Positions 1-13,539 are shown, counted from the stretch's first letter. The stretch: DNA of 64,000 bases from Blastomyces gilchristii SLH14081 (GCF_000003855.2 NW_003101682.1:6315930-6379929), one strand, 5' to 3'. Made by a program: numbers and translations. Notes: generated by a model from the sequence alone, not told the origin.

Positions 1-2756
1 TCTACACTTGCTTCTATCTCTGCTACTTCTGCTCTCCCTGTCTCTGCTACTTCTACTGTTATTATTAGCTCTTCTTGTTTCAAGAAGATGTTGTATAGAC
101 TTGATAAATTATATCTCTCAGTATATATACTCTCACTCTTCTTATCAATCTCTAGAACAATTTATTATATAAAGACTGTGTATAATATAATTATCTGAAG
201 CTCAGTCACAGATAGACTGATAATGTAACTGTGTCTGAGACTAGAACTAGATTTTTTAATAGTCTCATTATCAATTTAGCTGATCTTATTACACAGTTTT
301 AACATTAAATAGTAGTCTTATACTGTCTTAGTGAGACTTACTGTCTACTCTTATCATATTTTTCAAATGAGATCATGATTTTCACTTCTTAATTTAAATT
401 ATTTTTATTACTTTAAATGACTTTAAATCTCATTTGAGCATTATCAAAAAGTGTTACTTTTTAAAAAATTAAAAATAGTCTAAAAAAAACCTTGAAATGT
501 CTAAAAATAGTAACTTTATACTAAGAATGAGACTAAATGAGATCAAATGAGATCACTTTCTCATCTTTTTCAAGTCATGATTTCATTTTAAGATCTTATA
601 TATAGTCACTTTGCATGTTTTTTTAATGACTAGTCCCAGCGGGATTCATGTTAAGAAATGTATGAAATCAGATCAAATGAGATCAAACATAAAATTTATG
701 ATCTCAGCGGCCAGTCTAGTCACAGACACTGATTATTATATTCATTTTAAGTATTTATAACAAGATATTTATATATTTATACTGAAGAATTATTCTTCTT
801 CTCAACAGTGTTAAGATTATAAGTTGTTTTTCTTCATCTTTTCTTTCTGATGCTGATTTTTCTATTCTTAGAGAAAATTATTATAAGTTTTATTATACAA
901 GAAGTTATGACATTCACAGATATTAAGAAACTTTTTACAACTGTTAAATTCAATATTATAAGTACATTCACTCTGATAAATATCTTCAGAATAATTAAAC
1001 TGTATTAATCTATTCTCTGATATTTGTCATTTAACTTCATAATGCAGGTGAAGAATATTCATATTTTCAGAAATGAGAACACAGATATTATACTCTTTTA
1101 CATTCACAGGTATGAGACTTGTATATCTTATCTAAGATGTCATTGTGAGAATGAGTTATTTATATGCTGTATTCTTCTCTCTGTATTTCTCTGTGTTTCT
1201 CTCTCTCTTTCTGAGAAGTCTTATACATGTTATAATTGCATATACAATTCTAAGATCAGTAGATGTTTATTCAGTAACTGTTCTCATTTCTGATTTTACA
1301 GTTTTATACACTAATAATGATTCTTAGTTACTTCAGTGTCAGAGGTCATTTTAATCTCTGAAGATAATAATACTGTTAAGACTATCTTCTCTCACTCTTA
1401 AGCTTCTTCTATCATTCTCTTTCTCTTCTCTGCAGAGAAGGTTGTGTATATATTAGATTATAAGTATTTAATTCTGAGTGACTCTTACTGCTGTTCATTT
1501 AGTTCTGCACTCTCTTCTTCTTCAGTTTCTTTCATTCTTACTCTCTCTACTCTGACTTCTGATTCTGTGAGTCTTTCTCTCTCTTTTAATTTTTCTACAC
1601 ATACACATACACATTCTTATATTGATATTTCAGTCAATCTTGTGATAAATGATATTAATGTTGTACACAGAGTAGTAGAGAAATCAGAGATATATATAAC
1701 ATTATTATAAAAGTAGCTTGTCACTCTCAAATCTCTTACAGATCTCAGGTTTTGAGATTTTCTTTGTTTTTGACATTTTTTAGATAATGTGGCATTGAAA
1801 ATAGATTAAACATGTAGTGTATAAAAATGAATGAGATATGTATAATAATATTTATTTTTTTACAGCTGACTCTTATAGTTGATAACTAATTCATTATTTC
1901 TTTTCTTTTCTTACACTTTTTCTTTATTTGCTAGTCACTACTCTTACACAATCTCTATATAATACAGTACTCAGTTACTAGATTCAGCAGCTTTCATCTC
2001 TTATAATTCTATCTCATGTATTATACTGTCTCTCTTCACCTGCTCAGACTACTACAGTGAACAGCTTATTAAAACTAGTCTTACTCAATCTCTGAGTATT
2101 TTCAGAGATTGAGATAGCTTGATTTCATATATCTGTGAATGTTTCAAATGCTTTATTCTCTGTTATCTCTACAATTGAACTAGTATAAACAGTTAAATTC
2201 AACTATGAATTTCTTTTTCTTCTGCAATCTGACTCATATATAAGTCTGCTACTTTGAGATCACTCTTTACTATGTTACATCTACTGTTTATAGTATATTA
2301 TTATATAATCAACTACAGTCTCATCACTTATTAAAGTGTAATATTTATCTGATTTCTTCATTACTTCTCATTCTTTTCTTATAATTATGAAAAGATTGAA
2401 ATAAGTAAGATTATCTGATTTATAAGTATCTATGATTTCTCTTACTTTGTAAGACTTTTCAATTATAAGTCTCTTCTTTTCAATGCTAATGATAGTGCTG
2501 TGAATAATTATAATTCACTCAGATCTTGCATTTTCATCTCTATAAAATATGAATTATTTATTAAGTTCTATAAGATCTATCTCTCTGATTCTTTCAATGC
2601 ATATATTGTCAGAGAATATGATTTAAGTATTTTATAGAGCTCAAATCATCTAGATAAAAACTTCTCAGAACTCTCATTGTATATAAGAACTTACATTCTT
2701 ATCTTAAGACTTAATTTCTTAACTAGTGAGTCTTATATTCTTTTTGATTGAATTGC

Positions 2757-3820
2757 TCAGTTTAAAAGTAACTTATTAACTTTTATATATATATAACTGA
2801 TCTCTTTCAAGCTTGATTTCATGTCTGTGACTGCTGCATCTGCAACTGCTATTTCTGCTGCATTTACAACTGCTATTTCTACTGCATCTGCAACTGCTTT
2901 TTCTGCTGTATTCACAACTGCTTTTCTCTCTCTCATCTTTTTCAAAGTATCTTTCAGAATGCGCGGATGCAATTCATATAACAGATAGAATAATGAGTAC
3001 TTAGAAACTGCATACTGCTGAATTCATGTGATTAATAGCATCTGACTGAGATATTTATCTTATAATCTCATAGACTTACTCACTAGATATTTTATCAGCA
3101 TGTTACTCAGAATTTTATTCAAGTATTTCATCTTTCTATTTGTCTGTGAATAGTATAGTATTATTCTATAATATTTTATCTGTAACTAACTTATAAAATG
3201 TCTCACTACTTCTTCTATAAGGTTTACAATGTTATCAGTTAGAATCTCACACAGTATTTCATAGTTATATAGATCTTATTATATAGAAACTTCATTATTA
3301 TCTTCTCTATTATCTCTGAAACTGCTTTTATAATTGACTAGTCAGTAGTGTAGTTAATAGCAGTGATTATTTAATAATTTTCATTTGACATTTATAATAA
3401 TATGTCTATGAGATTCATCTCTCATTATTTAAACAGTTGTATTGTATATTTCATCTAATATTATACTTTCTCACATTTTAACTCTTTCTTAGATTCTTTT
3501 GTAACCTGATAATTCAGGTACTTGTGAGTATATATCTGAATATTTTCAGTCATACTTAGTCAGTATATTTTTAGTTTAAGTACACTTATAAGTTCAGAGC
3601 TTTCTAAGGATTAAATTTCTTATACATATGAGTTATCAAGTTATATCTAACTGAATGTTTCAGATAGAGAGTTTTCACATATTTTAGATTATAATAAAGT
3701 ATAATATTATTTTTCAATTTTCTTAGCTTGAAGTTTGAAAGCATCTCTTCTACTACTTTTATAAAATACTTATTATCTGACATCTTATTATTCTTTGAGT
3801 GAGAGATTATTATATTCACT
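2757..3820 (-). pseudogene. Integrase remnant of gypsy pol
   Basis: From 3820 down, the minus strand reads a segment ending HSVRYNLITHMYKKFNP, like the H2C2 zinc finger of gypsy integrases (HxxxRxxLIxxxHxxxxxGH), but the frame breaks where GHxG should follow. At 3060-2940 it reads KYSLFYLLYELHPRILKD, matching the integrase C-terminal signature 'SPFYLLYGxxPRLP'. The tail is then an alanine/valine-rich run coded by a 24-bp minisatellite. Stops separate the two blocks. I could not place the DDE residues. Confidence 0.7.
2833..2928. repeat. 24-bp minisatellite, four copies
   Basis: Four head-to-tail 24-bp units (2833-2856, 2857-2880, 2881-2904, 2905-2928) of the type GCTGCATCTGCAACTGCTAT+TTCT, differing by a few substitutions. 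On the minus strand each codes eight residues of the type ADAxEIAV / VNAAEIAV. It lies in the integrase tail of the gypsy relic. Confidence 0.85.
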
Positions 3821-4101
3821 TATTCTGATTTCTTATATTCTTTCAGTATGTTTAATATAAACTTTTCTTATACCTGATTTACAGAACTCTTATTCATGAA
3901 ATTAAGTCTGCAACTGATTGCATCAGATATTACAGTGTTCAATTTCTTTCAGTATTTAATATAAAGATTGTACACTTAAAACTCTGAGATTTAACATACT
4001 AAGTGTTTAAAAGATTTTATTATTAATTATAAATAGATGAGACTTTCATGATCTGTGATTACTGTTGTTATATACTTGTTATTAATATATCTATCTTATA
4101 A

Positions 4102-4200
4102 CACTAGTATGTACTTAATTATTAGTAATTTCTTTTTATATACTGAGTAATTGAGCTCAGTGTCTGATAGTTTTCTATTATTATACATCACTAAGTGCAG
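4102..4200 (-). pseudogene. RNase H remnant of gypsy pol
   Basis: The minus strand reads LHLVMYNNRKLSDTELNY and then SVYKKKLLIIKYILV. This matches the gypsy RNase H segment 'HPVAYxSRKLSxAELNYxVHEKELLAIxxAL'. About 30 codons are free of stops, framed by broken sequence. It lies directly downstream of the RT remnant, as expected for Ty3/gypsy pol. Confidence 0.8.
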
Positions 4201-4379
4201 CTTGCTACTCTTACTCATCTGCAGAAGAGTGTCTTTAATAGCTTATTTAAATGTATTTATCTTAATATAGAAAGATTTATCATAATCTGATTGAATAAGC
4301 ACTGAGAATGTTATTATATATTCTCTTAGAATGAGAAAGATCTCTTTACATGCAGCATTTCAGATAATTAAATAAAACT

Positions 4380-4850
4380 TCTTCTTTCACAGATTAACAT
4401 CTGTTTCTCTTAAGAGATCTGAGAGTGATATAGTTATTTATATGAAATCTTTGATGAATCTGCAGTAGTATGAAATTAACTTAAGAAATTATTATATATA
4501 GTGTACATTTCTCAGCTGCAGTTAATTCACTATAATATTCAATTTCTCTGAAATAAGATGTATACAGCTATCACTTATTACATGTCTTATAAACTTCAAC
4601 TCTTTCATTTCAAACACACACTTAATTGATTTAATATAGAGCTTATACTCTGTCAGAGTTATAAGCACTTTATCAAGATACTTCAGATATTTATTATATA
4701 AGTTTGAGAAAACTAAGATATTATTCAGATATACAAGATATGAGGTTTTATTTTATTTATAAAAAATTATATTTATCATTATTTAAAAGATAATAGATGC
4801 ATTTATCAGACTGAATAATATTATCAGAAATTCAAACTTTCTTTATTATA
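4380..4850 (-). pseudogene. Reverse transcriptase remnant of gypsy pol
   Basis: Minus-strand reading near 4830 gives FLIILFSLINASIIF, matching the family motif FLVMPFGLTNAPATF. Near 4740-4715 it gives VYLNNILVFS where the family has VYLDDILVFS, so both catalytic aspartates read as Asn. It continues into KYLDKVLITLTEYKLYIKS, KCVFEMKELKF and IRHVIS, the usual RT palm/connection segment. At 4470-4380 YYCRFIKDF and SLSDLLRE match the RT thumb (YYRRFIKDFS...PLTDLLRK). Stops interrupt the frame. Family is clear; the protein is dead. Confidence 0.85.
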
Positions 4851-6239
4851 TATTAAACATAGTTTACAGTACTAATAGTTTATCTACACAGATCTGTTAG
4901 TATTCTGAGAGAAGATTAATCTTTAATAGATATCAGATGTTTTCAACTGTATTCAACTGTTATTAAATTCATGACAGTGAATATTCATTCTTGATTATAA
5001 GCTTATTAAGTACTTGATAATTAATATATATCTGTCACTTCTCTCTCATCTTTTTCATGAATAGAACTGAGAAACTTCACACACTTAATAAGAGTTATAT
5101 AAGATTATATTCTAGAAGGTCTGTGATTCACTGATCTGATACTTCTGTTCTTTGAGATGCATTTGTAACAGAGAATATGCATTTTAATTAACTGATTTCA
5201 CATCTTCTCTATTAATCTTATATATAAATTCTTGTTCTGATAATAATTCTGATAAAAGATCTATTTAAAAAATCCTCTCATACTTCTTCAGAAGTTTCTT
5301 TATATACTTATTCTTATATATATTCTTTATCTTAGTTTTCTCTTCTTCTGAGTCTTATATGACATACAAGATACTTTCAGATGAGGTCTTGTAAATTATT
5401 CTCTTTACTTATTAATATATAAGTAGATTTAACTCTTCTATATCAGAGATATGAAATGTTCTTCTCATATTAATTAATAGAATTATATAAATCATTTTCT
5501 TTCTATTAGTTAATCTTATATAATATGTACATCATTGAATCTGCAGATTAAATCTTTAAAATCAATTAAGTCTGAGAATAAGATTATATTTCATGTTATG
5601 CAGCTCTTACACTTAAATATAGCAATGTAATAAGCTGCGTCTGATTAATTATATAGACTATTTCATTACACTTCACAGATTCTGTTAAAAGCTTCAATTC
5701 TCAGTTACTAATTCTTGACTGAAAAACTTATGAAATTTCTATTCTTCTGCTTTAAAACTTTACTATGTATATGAAACTTCTATTCTTCTATTCTGAAGCT
5801 TTACTGTGTATATGTATAAATATTTACTTTAATTACTGATTTCTGCACTTTCTCTTTCTTCTCTTCTCTAATGTCTTTTGAACTGTGTTTGAAATTTCAA
5901 GTTTGAACTTAATCATCTTCTGTAGTTGTCTAGTCTGAGTATAAAGAATTAACAGAACTTCTTCATTCATCTCACTTAAATACTGTTTTTTAAGAATTTT
6001 GCTTACTTTTTCAAGTTTCTGTATTTTAAGAACTTATTGTTTCTCTATTTCTTCTTTCTTTCTTCTCTTCAGAATTTCAATCTCAGAAATAGCATTTGAG
6101 AAAGCATCTTTTTCCACATCAACTGAGTGTATTTTTATACTCATTTTTCTCACTCAATGAAAAGTTGATCAGACTGTTTCAATTGAGAGATTTATAAGTC
6201 TTATTCAGCAATGTGTCACTGAATATAATAGTGGAACAT

Positions 6240-6947
6240 GTGTTACGATTGGTGACACGTGACACGGGTGGAATGGTGGATCCACGGTGTAATCGCCGTA
6301 AATTAGCACTAGAATAATCAACCAAGTTCAACCTCTTCTACACATATTTCCTCCTGTATTACCAACACTTGGCCTGTATTTAAAATCACGCAAGGAACTC
6401 ATCATAAGCTCCGCTTGCATATGAGTATAATGGAAGAATAATTATACTAATAATAACACGGTTTTAGCGCCTTGACCGTGCATTTAAGTTTGGTTGTCCC
6501 CGCCATTGGCGCCCTGCGGAAGGAAATAAGGGGAAAATAATGACGTCTAGTTTGTTCGGCAATTGTAAGATTTATAATATGAAATTCAACCGGCTATAGT
6601 TATAGCAAACCCCGGATATAACAAAAATACCTTGGAAGGTTTTTTTTTCTTTGAGCTGTGAGTCATCGCTAAGGTTTTTTCATTTTTCCTTCAACAGAAT
6701 GCTCTTTATTATAATACTCGAAGTTGGCTTTTACCCAGGTTGATATAAAAGGAATAGTCCATCTCTCAAGTAGTTATAGTTCTCATGTTCCTCACTGGCC
6801 TTCAGGGCGGACTATTTTGGGCCTTTGCCGTTATTTACCGAATATATCTCCAGGCATTCCCTGAGCGCTCTTTTCGTACCGTTCTTGCGATTGTAACATA
6901 ACAAACATACTTCGTAATCATTTTTTCAAAGCCTGCCACTCTTCACC
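6240..6947. promoter_or_regulatory. Upstream region of the MOSC gene; possible LTR edge at its left
   Basis: Base composition returns to normal at about 6240 with TGTTACGATTGGTGACACG, which on the minus strand ends ...CCAATCGTAACA, the kind of TG...CA end expected for the 5' LTR of the neighbouring minus-strand gypsy relic. I could not find the other LTR end. The remainder up to 6947 should hold the promoter and 5' UTR of the MOSC gene. No clear TATA box was chosen. Confidence 0.4.
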
Positions 6948-8598
6948 ATGTTCCACCCCCGGTTGGCCGGCATTGTCCCGCGCCTGAATGCCTCTGTTCC
7001 AGTGTCGCTCCTCCTCATATACGTATTATGTCTATCACCAATATTCCTCCTCGTGTACTTTGGACACAAAAGTCGTCGCGCAGCAGCCCGAAAACCTAAG
7101 GGATGCCGAAAATTGGGCTTATATGATTTCTCAAATCTTAAGGATGAAGACAACTACCGTGCTGACGGGAGGCCGAAACGAAGCAAGCAGAGCGATGCGG
7201 GGAAAGGAAGAATCCGGGTAAAGGCTCTGTTGGCGTATCCGATCAAGAGCTGTGCCGGAGTCGAGTTCAATATCGCCGATTTTGAGAGTACCGGAATGGC
7301 ATATGACCGACAATTTTGTTTTGCGGAATATGTAAACTCTCCGGCATCAGGCACAGCGGAATCGGAAGGAAAGAAACATGACGATAAACCAGCAGGGAAA
7401 TGGGTGTTCCGCACGTTGCGTGACTTGAAATATGGCAAATTAGCCTTAGTCCGGCCGGAGATCTGGGTTCCTGATCCTTCATCACCCACTTACTCACCAA
7501 AACGCCCGGAGGTGCGCTCAAAGGGCGTTCTGGTGATAAACTACCCTCGCGTCCCAGGCGGCACTAGGCTCAAATGTCTCCTTTTATCATTCGGAATGAG
7601 ACTGGGCCTCTGCTCTCGCGAAGAATCCTTTCAGGTACCACTCAGCCCTCCGGCATCGGCCATTAAAGCTGGCACCTATCCATCTCGCTCCGTGCGCATC
7701 TGGAAGGACACTCCTATGGCCATCGACTATGGCAAACACATCCCACCATCCCTTCTCGCCTTTATCGGCCCCTCAAGACCCATGACTCTCTTCCGCATCG
7801 ATCCGGACCACCATCGGAAAGTTTTCCGCGGCGCGCCTAGCAAGGAGGTTCTGGGTTTCCAGGCCACCACAGGCTTCGCGGACTCATTCCCGGTCCACAT
7901 GCTGGGCCTGGGGAGCGTTCGCGAGATAGATGCACGCACTAAGTACGCCATTCCCAACTTATCAATACGTCGGTTCCGGCCCAACATCATTCTCGAGGGT
8001 AGTGCGGCGTTTGAGGAGGACGATTGGAAGCGAGTGCGGTTCATCCCGCGGAATGACAAGCAGATGCTGGGCAGCCAAGTGGCGGAGGAGGCTGGGAAGA
8101 GAGAAGGACAGAACGGAACTTTAGCAGACGATAGTCAAAGCCGTTCTAGTAAGAATGGAGATGAGGGAGTTGAAATGTATATCTCGTGTCGGACTATGCG
8201 GTGCAGATTGCCAAACGTGGACCCGAACACGGGACTGAGGCACCCCGTTGAGCCAGATAAGACTCTGAAGAGCTTCCGGTGCATTGACGCTGGAGATCCG
8301 AATAATGCGTGTTTGGGGATTCAATGCGTTCCAGCCGTTGAGGGTATGTGTGTTCCTTTTCCTTTTTCTTTTTTACGCTGGACCATTTTCAGAGGGTGGG
8401 TATGTTGAGTGCCTTTAGGCGGGACTCCCATCTGAAAATTTCATTACAACCTTTTCTCAGTTGAGCTCAATTCATTATTCCTTTGGAAGACGACGATTGC
8501 AAGAGGTTAACGCTAAATATGCAGAATTCACACTTCGCGTCGGAGATGAGCTCAAGGTTCTCGAAAAGGGCGAGCATTTCTATCTTAAAATGGGGTAG
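6948..8598 (+). CDS. MOSC-domain protein, mARC-like, membrane-anchored
   Basis: Exons 6948-8343 and 8525-8598, giving 489 residues. Residues about 15-40 form a hydrophobic anchor (VSLLLIYVLCLSPIFLLVYF). A MOSC N-terminal beta-barrel starts near residue 85 (VKALLAYPIKSCAGVEF) and the MOSC core follows. RCRLPNVDPNTG holds Cys419 at the place of the molybdenum-binding cysteine of mARC and Moco sulfurase C-terminal domains. The 181-nt intron (GTATGT...CTAAATATGCAG) is needed to reach the family's ending, RVGDELKVLEKGEHFY; reading straight through ends at 8408 with a non-family tail. Family knowledge: such proteins bind molybdenum cofactor, and mARC reduces N-hydroxylated compounds at the mitochondrial outer membrane. 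Location and substrate here are inference. It converges on the SAP30 gene. Confidence 0.85.
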
Positions 8599-9430
8599 GA
8601 GTAAGAAATATGTACATGAGCAAAAACCTGGCAGTTCTGTTGAGCATACTGCATCGTCGCATAGTGTTTAGGGAGGTTATGTATGATACCATCCATATAT
8701 ATTTCCAGTTCGTATTTGTACTGCCTTGGGAAAAAAGGAAATAGAAATAGAAATGAGTGCGGATATTCGGAAGGGGTGTTTTGCTTGGCCAATGGCGTTA
8801 TATACCACTTGTCCGCTTCAACGTTCAAAAGTCGAAAATAGAGGTGGATAGATATGTATTCTACAGATTAAGCTGAATGATATCATTGACATAGTTCTCA
8901 TGGACTGTTATGCCGGAGGAGAAGCTCTCCCAAAGCGTATACACAATGCAAAGGTTTGCTGTGTAGAACCAAACTCTGTCCGTAGATATGCAATTAAGTC
9001 GTGATTCCCCTTATAAACCCCAAAGTCGAGAGAATGGCATATTTGTATGATAAAACGGGTCAGGAGATAAGAGGAATAAAGGACTGTCCTTGCGCAACGC
9101 TCCATATCACAGGCGATGACCACCCCTACGCCAATTGAGGGTATGCGTACAAGACAGCGACACGGATGGACAGTCAAGTTCATCTTGAATTAATCAAAAA
9201 TAGGTAATTATAGGATAAGGAGAACCTATGAAAAAGCCAAGGGAAGTGATCCAACTCCTGGAAAGCGCACGCCCAACACCGAAGATAGCACACATAAGGA
9301 TAGAAAGCAAGAACATTATTCAAAGCCCAAATTAAACAAGGGGTATGTGTTCGTCAAGGAAAAAGCCCAACAAAGATGCCAAAAGAGAAGGGAACCGGAA
9401 GAAAAGGTTGCACTCCCTCCAACGCCATTT
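8599..9430. other. Intergenic region between convergent genes
   Basis: 832 bp between the stops of the MOSC and SAP30 genes. It should hold both 3' UTRs. I see no further coding signal, RNA gene or repeat in it. Confidence 0.6.
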
Positions 9431-10290
9431 TCATGGTTGGAACCGCAGACGAAATTCGTGACCCTTCCCCTCTTCGCGGACTTTATACAAGAACCTTGCA
9501 ATGGCATCCTGCTCTACAAGCCCCACGTTATTAAAATGCTTCCTCACCGCCGTGGCAAGCTGATCTTTCGTTACCTTTCCCTGGCCGCGAACAGTAGAAA
9601 TACGATGCAAATCCATGCCTGGCGCGCTACTGCTATTATCTCCGTCGAGCGATTTATTATTCGTAATATCATCCTTTTTGGAAGACCGGGAGACACTTCC
9701 ATCTTCAACAGTTTTGCGCCGTGCGGCAAGCTGGGCGCGCCGAGCAGCTATCGTTGTCGGGGAACGGAGACCAATTCCTTGACTTAGAATTATTGAGGAT
9801 ATTTGAGATGAGTAGGCGCTAGCACAAGGGAGGTTGTAGGCATGACGGTACTGGTGAAGAACGGAGAGTGGCATGCTTGACCAATTTATCTGCAAAATTT
9901 ACGGCCTTCGAGTTAGCACTGTTGGAATTCTATGGCGGAAAAGAAAAATCTGCGGCCGAAGGCCGAGGGGAATTTTTGCGCCCCTCCCAACGGGGCAACA
10001 TATTAAAGGAGAAATTGGGCCATGAAAATGCTACTAGAGAGCAACCCAAGAAGAACAGGACTTACTCCAACGGGCTCTGTCGAGTTCTCAGTTCCCGCAT
10101 CGTGACTGCCAGCTGCCGTAACAGCAGCAGCAATTTTCATATCCCTGGATGACATTGAGCTGCCGAGAGCAGCGATGTTTGGCTGTCTACGACCCTTGGT
10201 ACTCGTTGGATGTCGTTCTCTCGTGCTGCTAGAGGCCTCTGACCTCGAATCTTCAGGATTCGTAGCGGTTCGTTGACGAGGAGGAGCCAT
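9431..10290 (-). CDS. SAP30-type subunit of the Sin3/Rpd3 histone deacetylase complex
   Basis: Minus-strand exons 10290-10066 and 9889-9431, 227 residues. The 176-nt intron has donor GTAAGT, branch GCTAAC and acceptor TTTTGCAG. Residues 1-75 are a basic, Ser/Thr-rich and probably disordered leader (MAPPRQRTATNPEDSRSEAS). From residue 76 comes the SAP30 Sin3-binding domain: SMPLSVLHQYRHAYNLP, IILSQGIG, a variable Ser/Lys-rich insert, then VTKDQLATAVRKHFNN, EQDAIARFLYKVREE and the end FRLRF. Family role: SAP30 bridges Sin3 to the Rpd3 deacetylase for transcriptional repression in the nucleus. Start chosen at the first ATG, which begins a continuous frame to the intron. Confidence 0.85.
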
Positions 10291-13200
10291 GGTTTACGGT
10301 CAGGTCAAATTAGGTGAGGAGGTCAAAGGTAGTCACTACTGATGAGTACGGAGGATGGATTATATAATTAAAGAACGTAAAAATGCTTGATAAAAACGAG
10401 GGGTATGGGATATAAGTGTCAAATGGTATAATATTATCATGCTGGCACAGTAACACGATATAATATTAGATCACGGGCGAGATATTCACCGTCAGGGGTG
10501 AAAACAGCCCCCATTGCGCCCACTCTGAAGCCCGACAAAGAATGCATCATAGGGCGGTGACCCTCGGCAGAATCAATTTCTTGACCACACTAATCCTAAA
10601 AAAGTTAAGACCAAGGCGCTAAGCGGTAACCCTAACTGTCGCGGATGAACTTAAAATCCGGGGTACGCTAAACTGTATTAGGGTTGTACCTGAACCACTT
10701 CTCATATAATATTTAGAATCAGCCGTCTTTGAGACAAACGAGATGGAACGAACCAGACAACTATCTTCGAGATTTTGCGAACACAGAAAAAGCAACAACG
10801 AGCGTTCGTTTCTCAGCAGGCTGCCTGCAGCAAGGAGTGATAGTTCAAAGCATGCATGAGCTTCAATAAATAACACTTCCCGAGTTCCCCTGCAACACTG
10901 CATCTTGGTCTAGCTACACCGGCATTTAAATCGCAGCTCCCTTAAGGAGATAGAGGTCATCTCGAACGCATCCGATGCCTTTGCCATCTGCTTACTAACT
11001 TGGAATGAACAAACAGATTTCCGTGTGAACCAGAAAGACCAGGGGAATTGATATGATATAAATCCATTGCTATAAACTCCGGCATGAAACTATTGTCCTC
11101 CTCTAACTCTTTCCAGTTTTATATTCACACCCACAAAGTCACCCTCGTATTTCTGCCTGTTCATTTCCTGTCACACAGCTTGATGAACAGCATATAAGGA
11201 CATTCGCCGATTTTACCCGGAATCGCCCACCACATGAATGCGCGCAGAATGACATACATACAAATGGGAACACAGCAGATGACTGGATGGTTCGGCTTTG
11301 TGTTTGATCTCTCAGACGTGCGATATTTCTCACCGCCTCGAGCTTGGTAGTTATCCATCCACCTTGCCTTGCTATCAGAATAGCAGCATAAACAAAGCTC
11401 AAGGAATAAGCTCTTTTCAAGGATGCAAGCGAGAAAGGGAGCTTAGAAGTGTTGAAGAAAAATAAAATATATAAAAAATAAAAAATAAATAAAAAATAAA
11501 AGTTCCCGCCACCTCACAGGAAAATCTGAGATACTCAGCATTTGTGTGAAAGCTTCTGATGGACCTGTGCTTTAAAAAATTAAAGATAAAATATAATAAA
11601 ATAAAAATAACAAGCACAAAATCGAAGAGGAAAAACTTAGGAAAAAGCGAAAGAAAAGGCAAGAAAATATTAAACTTGCGTATTCATATCGATAATAACA
11701 GTTCAAGGCCGGAAAGAGATGAAAGAGAACGCAATCATAAAGTTTCTCTTCACATCCCTTCAGAATCCTTATTTCAGGCGGCATTTCAGCACATCAGGCC
11801 AGACAGAGCACTCAAATAATAATAATAATAATAATATGGACGGAACATGACTCCATAGAGCGGAGTTGAATACAGAAGATCTTTGAAACTATTATTTTTG
11901 ATCTGTCTCCACCCTTTCTTTCTTCTGCACACTTTCACAAGCAAAAAACTCAACAAGACATGTTTAAGTAATAAAACACATGAAATTATGAAAAGAGATG
12001 AATGCATAACTCAAACTCATAAAACCACAGAGTGGAAGAAATACCATAATGACAGATTCCAACAGTTATGTATTGAGAACTGGTGAAATTCTCAGAGATC
12101 TAGTTGAATAATTTCATATTTTCAGAATTCAATATGGTCTAGGCTGAATCATGATCCTGAATTTCAAAAAAGAAAAAAAAAAAAAAAAAAAAAAAGAGGA
12201 GGGGGGAAGGAGGAAATAAAGGAAAAGAAACAAGGAAAAAATCGGGAGCAAATATACAATTGTCAATTGCCGGCATCAACTCAGCCACTGTAGATGCAGC
12301 AATGATGATGTACTCATCTCGTGATGGGACAGCCAAAACGCTCTGTAAATTCATGAGCAATAGAATAGCTATGACTTCATTGATTTATTCATTCATCCAT
12401 CTGCGAAAAGGCCTCCACTCCTTCGCGTCTACTCCGTATACGGGGGAAGATTGATCTCTAGGACGAGAATTGTGCCCATCTCAGCCCTGGGTAATAAATA
12501 ATCGGAAAGGGAAGGGGAGGAGGGTTTGGGAGAATGATGCGACTTATTAACAGGTTCACTCTCGGCCTATGGAAGTGAACGTAAGCATAGCCGAGGCGGT
12601 GATCACGAAAGGTGCCGACAAATTTCATTTTTTTCTTTTGTGTTGAGCAGTTTATTTTCCCTTTTTTTTTTTCAGTATCATTGTTTTACCCTGCCTAACT
12701 TTTTTGCATTAAACATAACAACCAGGGCATAAGGCGCTACCTTGTTTTCAGGGTTAATAGAAATTCTCTTTGCTGCCTGTCAGGGGCCAGGGCCACCACA
12801 ACCCCCCAGAACAGAACAGTACGGAGTAGCATCAAACAGAGTTGCAACGCAAGCCGGAGAACCCTCGGCCTTTCGCATTTTCCCTAAATTCAGGAACGCA
12901 AGCGACATGGGTTCATTGCGGAGAAGGGTAAAATCTTCTCCTAGCCTGCTTCTTTTTTTAGATTACATACGCTGGTTTTGCAAATATTATTAGTTACACA
13001 TCTAGTAAACATATTTCCAAATGCGCAACGGGAGCATGACGATCATGTTCTGCAACATCACCCGCGCTGGTTTGGCAAAAAAATTTGAACCCGAGACGAA
13101 AGTCACCGCGGGTCTTGAAAAAAGCAAAGAAAATGAATGAAGGGAAAGCCCCTTCAACCTAACAACTGTTCCACCAGTTACCATTTTTTTCCCCTTTCGC

Positions 13201-13539
13201 TCATGCGCACACCGTGGCCTTCTCTCCTTCTGTGATTGCGCAGATAACCTCGTCGTTCAGCTTGCGGATGGGCTTTTGGGCAGGAGCTGGCGAATGCTAC
13301 ATTGACAAGCGCCGTCGTGAAGCAACATGGGGACTGGATTCGGTTCCGATTGGCCATGGCATAGAGCCAGGATTTTCGTTCTAGAAGGATAAGAATAATA
13401 TAAACTTATTTACCTAGCCTTTCTGATCGACTGACCTCAAAAACCTTCAAGATCCGCCTTGCGAAAGATTGATATTTACACTTGGAAAAAAAACCGCTAC
13501 TATATAGTTACCCAGCCGTATATAATAAATTACTAGTGT
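10291..13539. other. Gene-poor intergenic DNA, left part of the desert
   Basis: No supported gene. It has AT-rich low-complexity parts (11460-11680 with AAATAAAA-type runs; TAA trinucleotides near 11816-11837), a 23-nt A tract at 12173-12195, and two copies of the nonamer TACGGAGTA or its complement (12430-12438, 12820-12828). The open frames here are short, low-complexity and unlike any family I know. Confidence 0.6.

Larger units (their letters stand above)
1..6239 (-). mobile_element. Degenerate Ty3/gypsy retrotransposon relic
   Basis: AT-rich block with only about five CpG dinucleotides seen by eye, ending abruptly near 6240. Read on the minus strand it carries, in pol order, RT (about 4850-4380), RNase H (about 4200-4100), integrase zinc finger (about 3820-3470) and integrase C-terminus (about 3060-2800). 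All are interrupted by stops and frameshifts, so nothing is expected to be functional. The part above 5300 should hold gag and protease and the part below 2700 the 3' end, but I could not recognise either there. The left end lies outside the window. CpA and TpG stay common, so the decay looks like CpG-directed C-to-T change, not the CpA type of Neurospora RIP. Confidence 0.85.

Noticed and set aside
1024..1710. Open frames of 60-90 codons on the plus strand
   Set aside because: Low-complexity Ser/Thr/Leu translations inside the transposon relic, antisense to pol.
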